Below, piece after piece: positions 1-7,195 of a stretch of DNA of 25,849 nucleotides (position 1 is the stretch's first letter; every line of letters begins with the position of its first letter). Made by a program: the position numbers and the translations under genes. The notes beneath the pieces were generated by a model. The model saw only the letters and a list, made by a program, of their open reading frames with translations. It was not told the DNA's origin and did not search any database. This stretch comes from UBA1081 sp964613045 (GTDB taxonomy: Bacteria > Bacillota > Clostridia > Oscillospirales > Acutalibacteraceae), in assembly GCA_964613045.1 (NCBI GenBank), contig CAZTFS010000019.1, forward strand, positions 1 to 25,849. Reading direction: 5' to 3'.

Positions 1-790
1 CACAAAGAACGTCGGGCTGGAATGTGTTGATGATGTTTGTCATACCGCAAGCAAGGTATCCCATATATTTTTCAACGACCTTCTGAGCTGTAACGTCTCC
101 TGCTCTCATAGCATCAAAAGCAGTTCTGCCGCTTACGTTTCTGATGTTGCCGTCTTCAACCATATCCCACATCTTTGAGTAGGGATTCGTGAGCATAGCG
201 TCCTTTGTCTGACTGATAAGAGCTGTAGCTGAGGAATAACGCTCCCAACAGCCCTTTCTTCCGCAGTTACACTGTTCGCCGTTGTAAACGATAACGGTGT
301 GACCCATTTCACCTGCGGCGTAGTTGACACCTGTAACAAGCTTTCCGTCAACAACGATACCGCTGCCTACACCTGTACCGAGAGTAATAGCAACAAAATT
401 CTTAACGCCCTTGCCTGCACCTGCAACAGCCTCGCCGAGAGCGGCACAGTTTGCATCATTGTCAAAATAAACGTTGCTGCAGCCTGTACGTGTGCTGAGA
501 AGCTCATAAGCAGGCACATTGTCGAAGCCGAGGTTGTTTGCAAACTCGATAAGTCCCTTTTCCTTGTTGACTGAACCGGGAGTACCGACACCGATAGATG
601 CGATATCATCCATCTTAAGACCTGCATTTGCAACTGCATTTCTGATAGTCTTTGCGATATCATCAAAGATCTCTTCAGCGGGTCTGGGTGCGTTTGTCTT
701 TTCTGTAGCACGGGCTACGATCTTGTTGTTTTCATCAACTACTGCGGAAACGATATTCGTACCGCCGAGGTCAACACCTATTCTGTACAT
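1..790 (-). CDS. ROK family sugar kinase (glucokinase-like), C-terminus cut by window edge
   Basis: Cytoplasmic ATP-dependent sugar kinase of the ROK family, most likely a glucokinase making glucose-6-phosphate. About 263 residues are visible; full-length ROK kinases have about 310-320, so only the C-terminal end lies outside the window. The start ATG at 790 reads MYRIGVDLGGTNI, whose DLGGT is the ATP phosphate-binding motif. GTGVGSGIV lies in the middle, and the ROK zinc signature CNCGRKGCWE is complete. GGAGG lies 9 bases before the start. The gene follows hprK by 34 bases on the same strand and no terminator is visible between them, so the two are probably co-transcribed. The family call is firm. 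Glucose as the substrate is inferred, because ROK kinases for other hexoses share these motifs. Confidence 0.9.
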   Translation of the reverse strand, partial: MYRIGVDLGGTNIVSAVVDENNKIVARATEKTNAPRPAEEIFDDIAKTIRNAVANAGLKMDDIASIGVGTPGSVNKEKGLIEFANNLGFDNVPAYELLSTRTGCSNVYFDNDANCAALGEAVAGAGKGVKNFVAITLGTGVGSGIVVDGKLVTGVNYAAGEMGHTVIVYNGEQCNCGRKGCWERYSSATALISQTKDAMLTNPYSKMWDMVEDGNIRNVSGRTAFDAMRAGDVTAQKVVEKYMGYLACGMTNIINTFQPDVLC

Positions 791-824
791 ATTTTATGTC
801 CTCCGTTAAAAATAAATTACTTAA

Positions 825-1811
825 TTAAAAATATTCTCCGTTTTCGTGTGTGTTGTCCCACACTTCGATCTCCTGTTTTACAGGCTCAAAACCGTCCATG
901 CCCAGGCTTCCCATAAGCTCCTGTGCGGCGTTGTAGCCCATCTTTTTCTGACGGTTGGCAATTGCGGCAGTTTCAATAATGACCGCAAGGTTTCGTCCTG
1001 GTGTGACGGGAACGACCGTTGCAGGTACTTTGATGCCCATGATGTTGATATAGTTTTCCTCAAGTCCCATTCTGTCATAGACTTTTGAGGAATCCCAGGG
1101 TTCAAGTCTTATTACCATGTCGATCTTTTCCGAAAGCTTGACCGATTCAAGACCGAAAAGACGACGGGCATTGATTATACCGACACCTCTTACTTCGATG
1201 AAATGTCTGATATTATCGGGAGCCTGACCGACCACCGTTTTTGTGGAAACTTTTCTTATTTCCACCGCATCGTCTGCAATAAGACGGTGACCTCTCTTTA
1301 TAAGCTCGACGGCAGTTTCACTTTTACCGACACCGCTGTCACCGACGATAAGCACACCTTCACCGAGAACTTCAACAAGAACACCGTGACGGGTAATTCT
1401 TTCAGCAAGCTCAACACCCAGATAAGAAATGACGGTTGACATGTTGCCTGAAGTGGAGTCGCTCGTTCTCAGCACGGGAACCTCATATTTTTCTGCAGTT
1501 TTAAGAAGCCCTTCAACAGGTTCAAGATTTCTTGTGATAACGATGGCAACGGGATGTGTCGCCATGTACCTGTCAAGACACTGCTGACGCTGAGAAACAG
1601 ACAGACCGTTGAGATATCCTATCTCCGTAAGACCGAGAAGCTGTATTCTTTCGGGGTCGAAATAATCTTCATAGCCTGCAAGTATCAGTCCCGGACGGAT
1701 AATTTCCTTTGAAGAAATATATATATCTGACGGCTTTTTCGGAGTGTACAGCACTTCGTAGCCGTTATCCTTGATTATCTTCTCTAAAGAAACAGAATAT
1801 TTTGTCGCCAT
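825..1811 (-). CDS. hprK: HPr kinase/phosphorylase
   Basis: Bifunctional enzyme that phosphorylates and dephosphorylates Ser46 of HPr in response to glycolytic intermediates; it is the sensor of CcpA-type carbon catabolite repression. The 328-residue product (family about 310-330) has His142 in RHGVLVEV, the Walker A loop GDSGVGKS at 157-164, the AspAsp pair at 180-181 and the HprK signature EVRGVGIIN at 206-214. I chose the ATG at 1811 because AAGGAGGG lies 5 bases before it. A longer reading frame from 1835 would place this ribosome binding site inside the gene. It is the first gene of a probable operon with the ROK kinase and has its own promoter at 1850-1877. Confidence 0.96.
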   Translation of the reverse strand: MATKYSVSLEKIIKDNGYEVLYTPKKPSDIYISSKEIIRPGLILAGYEDYFDPERIQLLGLTEIGYLNGLSVSQRQQCLDRYMATHPVAIVITRNLEPVEGLLKTAEKYEVPVLRTSDSTSGNMSTVISYLGVELAERITRHGVLVEVLGEGVLIVGDSGVGKSETAVELIKRGHRLIADDAVEIRKVSTKTVVGQAPDNIRHFIEVRGVGIINARRLFGLESVKLSEKIDMVIRLEPWDSSKVYDRMGLEENYINIMGIKVPATVVPVTPGRNLAVIIETAAIANRQKKMGYNAAQELMGSLGMDGFEPVKQEIEVWDNTHENGEYF

Positions 1812-1849
1812 GATATCCCTCCTTATTTTCTTCATACAAAACCAATTAT

Positions 1850-1877
1850 ATTATACATGAAAAAGATTTTTTTTCAA
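1850..1877 (-). promoter_or_regulatory. Sigma-A promoter of hprK
   Basis: Read on the minus strand, TTGAAA at 1877-1872 is followed after 16 bases by a perfect TATAAT at 1855-1850, about 40 bases before the hprK start. It lies just after the ATPase terminator, which supports separate transcription of hprK. Confidence 0.7.
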
Positions 1878-1888
1878 TAGCTTAAAAC

Positions 1889-1922
1889 AAAAAAATGCAG
1901 CCGAAGAAAAATCCGACTGCAT
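1889..1922 (-). terminator. Intrinsic terminator of the P-type ATPase gene
   Basis: On the minus strand an 11-bp stem (ATGCAGTCGGA with TTCGGCTGCAT, two G-T pairs) and a 6-base loop are followed by seven T. It begins 15 bases after the ATPase stop codon. Confidence 0.85.
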
Positions 1923-1937
1923 TATCTGTATTAAAAT

Positions 1938-4637
1938 TTATGCTTTGTTTTTGTTTGCAAGTCTCTGGAATGCTTTGATGATCTCAACGATGGGGATGAT
2001 GCATATTGCAAGTCCCATTGCAACGCCGTAGTGAGCAAGGTCGAGCTGTACGAAATCAAAAGCAGATGCAAGGAAAGGTACTTCGATAACAACGGTTGTC
2101 AGAATAAGAGCTGCAAGCATTGAGCCGAAGAGAGGTATATTGAAGCTGCCCTTGAACATCATTTTTATTACGGAACCACGCTGTGAACGAAGGTTGAGTG
2201 AATGGAAGATCTCACACATTGACATTGTAAGGAATGCCATTGTTGTACCTGTCAGAGCTCTTGAATGCATCAGAGTATCTGAAAGACTGATGTTTGTAAA
2301 TAACCATTCAGATGAGGGAAGTCCCCAGTTTACGCCTATGAAGTATGCAACAAGGGTAAGGACTGTAACCAATGCACCCTGATATACACAGTCAACACCG
2401 AGACCGCCTGAGAAAACGCCTGCTTTTGCACTTCTGGGCTTTCTTCTCATAATGTCGCTTTCGGGCTTCTCAACGCCGAGTGCAAGTGCAGGGAAACAGT
2501 CTGTAACAAGGTTTATCCACAGAAGATGGGGAGCTTCAAGAATGGTGAAGCCTAAAAGTGTAGCGAAGAAAATCGAGAGAACCTCCGAAAGGTTTGAGCC
2601 TAAAAGGAACTGGATAGCTTTACGGATATTGTCGTAGATCCTTCTGCCTTCGCCGACGGCTGAAACGATTGTTGCAAAGTTATCGTCTGCAAGAACCATG
2701 TCGGCAACGTTCTTTGTAACGTCTGTACCTGTGATACCCATACCTACGCCGATATCGGCACTCTTGATAGAGGGAGCATCGTTAACGCCGTCACCTGTCA
2801 TGGCTGTAACATAGCCCTTCTTCTTCCATGCGTTGACTATTCTTGTTTTGTGCTCAGGCTGAACACGGGCATATACAAATACGTTTTCAACGATATTGTC
2901 AAACTCTTCATCGCTGAGCTTTTCAAGATCAGCACCTGTCATAGCGTTCTTTTCGTCTGTGATGATACCGAGCTCTTTTGCAATGGCAACGGCAGTATCC
3001 TTATGGTCGCCTGTTATCATGATAGGAGTGATACCTGCACTGCGGCATTCATCAATAGCGTCTTTAACTTCGGGACGTACAGGATCGATCATGCCTGTAA
3101 GACCGACGAAGACCATATCGTTTTCAAGAGCTTCGGGCTCATAAGAAGCGGGAGCTTCGGGGTATTTTTTCATTGCACATGCAAGAACTCGGAGAGCCTT
3201 GTCAGCCATTCTCTTGTTCTCTGATGCAATTTTTGCCTTTATCTCATCGCTCATGGGAACGATCTTGCCCTCGAACTGAGCATATTTACATTTTCCTATA
3301 ACTATGTCGGGAGCACCTTTTGTAAACTGAACGATGCCGTTTGCCGTGGTGTGAACGGTTGACATCATCTTTCTGCCCGAATCAAAGGGAGCTTCGCCGA
3401 TACGGGGCATTTTTTCTGCAAGGTCATTTTTGTTAAGACCTGCTTTGAGAGCGAAATTGACAAGTGCTGCTTCTGTGGGTTCGCCTGTAACAGTGCCGTC
3501 ACCGTTAACGGTAACGTCTGTACAAAGTGCCATCATTGTTGCAAGATTCTTTTCGTCCTCACAGAAAGAATCAACAACCGTCATAACGTTCTGAGTAAGA
3601 GTACCTGTTTTGTCTGAACAGATTATCTGAGCACAGCCGAGAGTTTCAACTGCGGTAAGCTTTCTGATGATAGCGTTCTTTTTGGACATTGTGGTAACAC
3701 CCATTGAAAGAACGATGGTAACAACAGCCGCAAGACCTTCGGGAATGGCAGCAACGGCAAGTGAGACCGCAACCATGAAGAATTCGAGAACGATGCTGAA
3801 ATCTACTGTATTGCCTGCAATAATGTTCTTGACGATCTGGAATGCAAAAATGAAAACACTGATACCGAGAACAAGGTATGTGAGTATCTTACTGAGCTGT
3901 GAAAGCTTTTTCTGAAGGGGAGTTTCGCCGTCTTCTGCAGTTGCGATTGCATCTGCGATCTTACCCATTTCAGTGTCCATACCTGTTGCAACTACAACAG
4001 CTTTACCACGGCCGTAAACGAGTGTTGAACCCATGTATGCCATGTTTTTGCGGTCACCGAGAGGTACAGCTTCGTCCTTTTTGCCGTTGATGATCTCAAG
4101 CATCTTTGTAACAGGTACTGATTCACCGGTAAGTGCTGCTTCTTCTATCTTCATGCTTGCACATTCGATGATACGGCAGTCTGCAGGAATGGAGTCTCCG
4201 GCTTCAAGCACGATAACGTCACCGACAACCAGATCTTCACTCTTGACATGGACAACATTGCCGTCACGCAGGGTTTTCGTCGTTGCCGCACTCATTTCCT
4301 GTAGGGCCTCTATGGCTTTTTCAGCTTTGCTTTCCTGATAAACGCCGAGAACTGCATTGATAAGAACAACTGCGAGAATGATGATAACGTCTGAAGGGAA
4401 TTCATGTTCAAAAATTGCCAGAACTGCTGAGATCGCCGCCGCTGCAAGGAGGATAATGATCATGGGATCGGTAAGCTGGGCAAAAAATCTTTTAAGGAGT
4501 GAATCCTTGGGAGCTTGTTTCAGCTTGTTTTTGCCGTTTGCTTCAAGCCTTTTTTCGGCTTCGGCTGATGTCAGACCTTGGTGAGAACTGCCGACTTCAT
4601 TAAGTACGGTATCGACTTCTTCTCTGTAGAAATTCAT
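1938..4637 (-). CDS. P2-type cation-transporting ATPase, Ca2+/Mn2+ class, probable Mn2+ exporter
   Basis: Membrane cation pump of the SERCA/PMCA-like P-type ATPase group, 899 residues (usual 850-950). Landmarks are the N-terminal cation ATPase domain, TGES at 170-173 (actuator), PEGL at 299-302 (M4), the phosphorylated Asp in DKTGTLT at 342-348, TGDGVNDAPS at 614-623 (hinge), and six C-terminal membrane segments. SERCA-type ion ligands are in place: Glu300 in M4, Asn682 and Glu685 in M5, Asn709, Thr712 and Asp713 in M6, and Glu809 in M8. The sequence alone therefore says Ca2+ pump. The leader, however, folds as a yybP-ykoY Mn2+ riboswitch (4730-4828), as known for P-type ATPases of Lactococcus (YoaB) and pneumococcus that export Mn2+. 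I infer Mn2+ export, possibly with Ca2+. AAGGGG precedes the ATG. The gene is monocistronic between its own promoter and terminator. Confidence 0.93.
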   Translation of the reverse strand: MNFYREEVDTVLNEVGSSHQGLTSAEAEKRLEANGKNKLKQAPKDSLLKRFFAQLTDPMIIILLAAAAISAVLAIFEHEFPSDVIIILAVVLINAVLGVYQESKAEKAIEALQEMSAATTKTLRDGNVVHVKSEDLVVGDVIVLEAGDSIPADCRIIECASMKIEEAALTGESVPVTKMLEIINGKKDEAVPLGDRKNMAYMGSTLVYGRGKAVVVATGMDTEMGKIADAIATAEDGETPLQKKLSQLSKILTYLVLGISVFIFAFQIVKNIIAGNTVDFSIVLEFFMVAVSLAVAAIPEGLAAVVTIVLSMGVTTMSKKNAIIRKLTAVETLGCAQIICSDKTGTLTQNVMTVVDSFCEDEKNLATMMALCTDVTVNGDGTVTGEPTEAALVNFALKAGLNKNDLAEKMPRIGEAPFDSGRKMMSTVHTTANGIVQFTKGAPDIVIGKCKYAQFEGKIVPMSDEIKAKIASENKRMADKALRVLACAMKKYPEAPASYEPEALENDMVFVGLTGMIDPVRPEVKDAIDECRSAGITPIMITGDHKDTAVAIAKELGIITDEKNAMTGADLEKLSDEEFDNIVENVFVYARVQPEHKTRIVNAWKKKGYVTAMTGDGVNDAPSIKSADIGVGMGITGTDVTKNVADMVLADDNFATIVSAVGEGRRIYDNIRKAIQFLLGSNLSEVLSIFFATLLGFTILEAPHLLWINLVTDCFPALALGVEKPESDIMRRKPRSAKAGVFSGGLGVDCVYQGALVTVLTLVAYFIGVNWGLPSSEWLFTNISLSDTLMHSRALTGTTMAFLTMSMCEIFHSLNLRSQRGSVIKMMFKGSFNIPLFGSMLAALILTTVVIEVPFLASAFDFVQLDLAHYGVAMGLAICIIPIVEIIKAFQRLANKNKA

Positions 4638-4692
4638 TGTTTTTTCCCCTTTCTGAAGAAAATAAAGAATAATTTTTCAGCTTTTACACAAG

Positions 4693-4740
4693 AAAAAAGA
4701 CTCATGTACAGTAATAAAGAAGACTACTGTACACAAGTCT
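4693..4740 (-). terminator. Riboswitch expression platform: 16-bp intrinsic terminator
   Basis: Read on the minus strand, 4740-4725 (AGACTTGTGTACAGTA) pairs along its full length with 4713-4698 (TACTGTACATGAGTCT), two pairs being G-T, around an 11-base loop. A T-run follows at once. The 5' arm contains the 3' strand of aptamer helix P1 (4737-4730), so aptamer and terminator cannot both form. The terminator lies about 60 bases before the ATPase start codon. Confidence 0.85.
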
Positions 4741-4828
4741 GGTTTTTTAATTCGAGCCAAGTCCCGACAGGGACTATGCATGTTGGCGGCGAAACACAAA
4801 AAGATTGTGCAAACTACTCCCTCATGTA
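4730..4828 (-). promoter_or_regulatory. yybP-ykoY manganese riboswitch aptamer
   Basis: The aptamer lies in the leader of the P-type ATPase gene. On the minus strand, P1 is TACATGAG (4828-4821) with CTTGTGTA (4737-4730), 8 bp. It is followed by the conserved GGGAGTAG of loop L1 (4821-4814). P2 is GCACAA/TTGTGT. P3 is GCCA/TGGC enclosing the conserved L3 bases ACATGCAT (4783-4776) and an AGTCCC/GGGACT hairpin. AGAC closes the aptamer at the P1 3' strand, as in the E. coli mntP riboswitch. In the known class, Mn2+ docks L1 on L3 and stabilises P1. Here that would free the gene from the terminator, giving an ON switch with Mn2+. The class was assigned by eye from the consensus, without a covariance search. 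Confidence 0.85.
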
Positions 4829-4849
4829 AATGCTGTTTAATTTTAATTA

Positions 4850-4878
4850 ATTTTAGCATACAACACAGTGTTTGTCAA
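4850..4878 (-). promoter_or_regulatory. Sigma-A promoter of the riboswitch-ATPase transcript
   Basis: On the minus strand, TTGACA (4878-4873), a 17-base spacer and TAAAAT (4855-4850), with an extended -10 TGC. The start would fall near 4843, about 15 bases before aptamer helix P1, giving a leader of about 200 bases. Confidence 0.8.
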
Positions 4879-4937
4879 TAATCAAATTTAATTTTTTGTA
4901 CAAAAAGTGTATATTCAGACTTAATAAATGTGATTTT

Positions 4938-4967
4938 TTGTAAAAGTTTGTTATGATTCGGTATAAA
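4938..4967 (+). promoter_or_regulatory. Probable sigma-A promoter of the TtcA-family gene
   Basis: TTGTAA, an 18-base spacer and TATAAA. Transcription would begin near 4974, downstream of the in-frame ATG at 4953, which supports the later start at 5037. Confidence 0.5.
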
Positions 4968-5036
4968 AAATCCAAAAAACAGATATTTACAAACCGAAAA
5001 AAATTTTATATAATTACATACGAAAGAGATGATACT

Positions 5037-5747
5037 ATGCAAAAACTTATGAGCCGTATGAGAGCGGCAATGGAAAAATACAATATGATAGAAGACGGGG
5101 ATCGGATCGCCGTCGGACTTTCGGGCGGCAAGGACTCGGTCGCACTGCTCGTCGCATTGGCTGAAATGCGAAGATTCTATCCGAAAAAATATGAGCTTGT
5201 GGCAATAACCGCTGATATGAGGTTTGACAATTCCGATACGGATTATTCAGCTCTTGAGGAGCTTTGCCGCAAAATCGACGTGCCGTATGTGATAAAACGT
5301 ACTCAGCTTGCCGATATTATTTTTAATATACGGAAGGAGAGTAACCCATGCTCGCTCTGTGCCAAGATGCGGCGTGGCATTCTTCATGATATTGCACTGG
5401 AAAATAACTGCAATAAAATAGCTCTGGGACATCATACGGACGATGCCGTTGAGACATTTTTTATGAATCTGCTGAAAGGCGGAAACCTTGACAGTTTTTG
5501 TCCCGTTACATATTTGTCAAGGAAAAACCTTTACATGATAAGACCTATGGTTTTGGCTACAGAGGCTGTTGTAGCGGGGGCTGTAAAGCAAAATAACTTG
5601 CCGATTGTCAAGAGTAAATGTCCCATGGATCACACCAGTGAAAGGGAAAAAACCAAGGAGCTTGTACGTCAGCTCAACAGGGAATATCCCCAGCTTCGTG
5701 AGAAAGTAATAGGTGCATTGCAGAGAAAAGGTTTGTCGGGATGGTAA
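5037..5747 (+). CDS. TtcA-family tRNA 2-thiolation protein (PP-loop ATPase)
   Basis: Cytoplasmic PP-loop ATPase that adenylates a tRNA base for sulfur insertion; the family type is TtcA, which makes 2-thiocytidine at position 32. The product has 236 residues. The PP-loop SGGKDS is at 29-34. CSLC supplies Cys105 and Cys108, and Cys195 lies in KSKCPMD. These match the three cysteines that hold the iron-sulfur cluster in E. coli TtcA. GHHTDDAVET is also typical. I chose the ATG at 5037 because MQKLMSRMRAAMEKYNMIED matches family N-termini; an in-frame ATG at 4953 would add 28 Lys-rich residues and lies upstream of the likely transcription start. The last codons lie in a 16-bp tandem duplication. 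The position thiolated in this organism cannot be read from the sequence. Confidence 0.87.
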   Translation: MQKLMSRMRAAMEKYNMIEDGDRIAVGLSGGKDSVALLVALAEMRRFYPKKYELVAITADMRFDNSDTDYSALEELCRKIDVPYVIKRTQLADIIFNIRKESNPCSLCAKMRRGILHDIALENNCNKIALGHHTDDAVETFFMNLLKGGNLDSFCPVTYLSRKNLYMIRPMVLATEAVVAGAVKQNNLPIVKSKCPMDHTSEREKTKELVRQLNREYPQLREKVIGALQRKGLSGW

Positions 5748-5763
5748 TTTGTCGGGATGGTAA
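5732..5763 (+). repeat. 16-bp perfect tandem duplication at a gene end
   Basis: TTTGTCGGGATGGTAA occurs twice head to tail at 5732-5747 and 5748-5763. The first copy contains the last codons and stop of the TtcA-family gene. The TTTGTCG core resembles the end of the repeat element that follows at 5769. Confidence 0.9.
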
Positions 5764-5768
5764 ATAAT

Positions 5769-5896
5769 AATTTGCCGAACCAATTAACAATGTATGATGT
5801 GCAATTCACAATTGTGCATTTGTAGCAGTTTTTTCTAATCATTGTACATTGTAAATTGTACATTGTAAATTGTACATTATAAGACCTCGACAAATT
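5769..5896 (+). repeat. MITE-like palindromic intergenic repeat, copy 1
   Basis: A 128-bp non-coding element with ends AATTTGCCGA and TCGACAAATT (inverted, one mismatch). Inside, AACAATGTATGATGTGCAAT on the left is roughly the reverse complement of the ATTGTACATTGTAAATTGTA motifs on the right, which occur as 14-bp tandem units. A second copy in the same orientation lies at 15359-15480. No transposase is encoded. The element fills most of the gap between the TtcA-family gene and the next promoter. The hairpin could act as a terminator, but there is no clear T-run after a stem. Confidence 0.75.
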
Positions 5897-5910
5897 CTGT
5901 TTTATTTTAC

Positions 5911-5939
5911 TTGATTAATAAATACATGTGTGTTATAAT
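5911..5939 (+). promoter_or_regulatory. Sigma-A promoter of the apgM-metY transcript
   Basis: TTGATT at 5911-5916, a 17-base spacer and a perfect TATAAT at 5934-5939. The leader is under 30 bases, which leaves no room for a riboswitch before the TTG start. Confidence 0.75.
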
Positions 5940-5973
5940 AAACTGAAATTATGTTTTTCGGAGATGAATTGTT

Positions 5974-7182
5974 TTGAAATATCTTGTTGTTCTTTATGAC
6001 GGCATGGCGGATTATCCCGTTCCCGAGCTTGACGGAAAGACTCCGATGGAAGTTGCCGTTAAGCCCAATTTTGATGCTTTGGGCAAAAAAGGTGTTGTAG
6101 GCATTGTTAAAACTGTTGCCGATTCTCTTAAGCCCGGCAGTGATGTTGCAAATTTAAGTGCACTCGGTTATGATGCAGAGCAGTGTTATACAGGCAGATC
6201 GCCTCTTGAAGCTGTCAGCATCGGTGTTGAGCTTAATGATGATGATGTTACCATGCGTTGCAATGTCGTCACTCTTTCCGATGAGGAAAATTACGAGGAT
6301 AAGACTATGTTGGACTATTCCGCAGGTGATATATCTTCCGAAGATGCGGCTGAGATAATAAAAACAGTGGAAGAGCATTTCGGTAACGATATCTATAAAT
6401 TCTATAACGGCGTTTCCTACCGCCATTGTCTTGTATGGCACGGCGGAACCACAGAGCTGGGTGATATGACACCGCCTCACGATATTTCGGGCAGAGTTAT
6501 CGGTGAGTATCTCTCGAAAAGTGAAAATGCAAAAGAGCTTATCTCCATGATGAAGGAAAGCTATGTGCTTCTGAAAGATCATCCCGTTAATAAGAGAAGA
6601 ATTGCCGAGGGTAAGCGTCCTGCAAACTCGATATGGCTCTGGGGTGAAGGTACAAAGCCCTCTCTTGAGGCTTTTGAGGATAAATTCGGTCTTAAAGGCA
6701 GTATTATCTCCGCAGTTGACCTGCTTAAGGGAATCGGCGGCTGTGCAAAGATGAATACACCCGAAGTTGAGGGTGCAACAGGCTATATTGACACCAATTT
6801 TGAGGGTAAAGCTCAGGCGGCAGTTGAAGAATTCAGAAACGGTCAGGATTTTGTGTATATTCACATTGAAGCAACCGATGAATGCGGTCACAGACACGAG
6901 CCCGAAAATAAAGTAAAGGCTATTGAGATCATTGATGAAAAGGTTCTCCCCGTTGTTATTGAAGAGCTTGAAAAATATGATGACTATAAGATCATGATCC
7001 TTCCCGATCACCCCACACCCATAGTTACCATGACTCATGCAAGAGATCCCGTTCCCTTTATGATCTATCACAAAAAAGACGAAAAACAGGGCGTTGACAC
7101 CGTTACGGAACAGACTGCTAAAGACAGCGGCGTTTATTTTGACAGCGGTGTTCAGCTTATGAAATATTTTCTTGATAAATAA
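5974..7182 (+). CDS. Cofactor-independent phosphoglycerate mutase family protein (apgM-like); proposed homoserine kinase
   Basis: Alkaline-phosphatase-superfamily metalloenzyme of the archaeal-type phosphoglycerate mutase family, 402 residues. Metal-site motifs are VVLYDGMAD at the N-terminus, GSDVANLSALGY around residue 60 (the phosphoryl-acceptor serine region), IHIEATDECGHRHEP and DHPTPIVTMTHARDPVPF near the C-terminus. One branch of the family, in bacteria without ThrB, has been proposed from gene context to be a homoserine kinase. The next gene, metY, uses acetylhomoserine and threonine synthase lies 18 kb away, which favours that reading but does not prove it; phosphoglycerate mutase activity is the alternative. 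The start is TTG, with GGAG ten bases upstream and no in-frame ATG nearby. First gene of an operon with metY. Confidence 0.85.
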   Translation: MKYLVVLYDGMADYPVPELDGKTPMEVAVKPNFDALGKKGVVGIVKTVADSLKPGSDVANLSALGYDAEQCYTGRSPLEAVSIGVELNDDDVTMRCNVVTLSDEENYEDKTMLDYSAGDISSEDAAEIIKTVEEHFGNDIYKFYNGVSYRHCLVWHGGTTELGDMTPPHDISGRVIGEYLSKSENAKELISMMKESYVLLKDHPVNKRRIAEGKRPANSIWLWGEGTKPSLEAFEDKFGLKGSIISAVDLLKGIGGCAKMNTPEVEGATGYIDTNFEGKAQAAVEEFRNGQDFVYIHIEATDECGHRHEPENKVKAIEIIDEKVLPVVIEELEKYDDYKIMILPDHPTPIVTMTHARDPVPFMIYHKKDEKQGVDTVTEQTAKDSGVYFDSGVQLMKYFLDK

Positions 7183-7195
7183 GGAGAAGAGAAAT

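Noticed and set aside
4953..5036. N-terminal extension of the TtcA-family protein from ATG 4953
   Set aside because: The added Lys-rich residues do not match the family, and a -10 box lies within this stretch, placing the transcription start after the ATG.
5830..5880. Short direct repeats suggesting a CRISPR array
   Set aside because: The ATTGTACATTGTAA units are contiguous 14-bp tandem copies without spacers and belong to the palindromic element.
5669..5893. Similar minus-strand frames in the two repeat elements (also at 15307-15585)
   Set aside because: Their likeness (CTIVNCT-type stretches) comes from the shared DNA repeat; they lack ribosome binding sites and run into neighbouring genes.
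5940..5973. SAM or T-box riboswitch expected before the metY operon
   Set aside because: The leader between the promoter and the TTG start is under 30 bases, too short for either.
6154..7071. 305-codon open frame on the minus strand
   Set aside because: It lies entirely antisense to the apgM-like gene, has no recognisable domain and reflects codon bias of the plus-strand gene.
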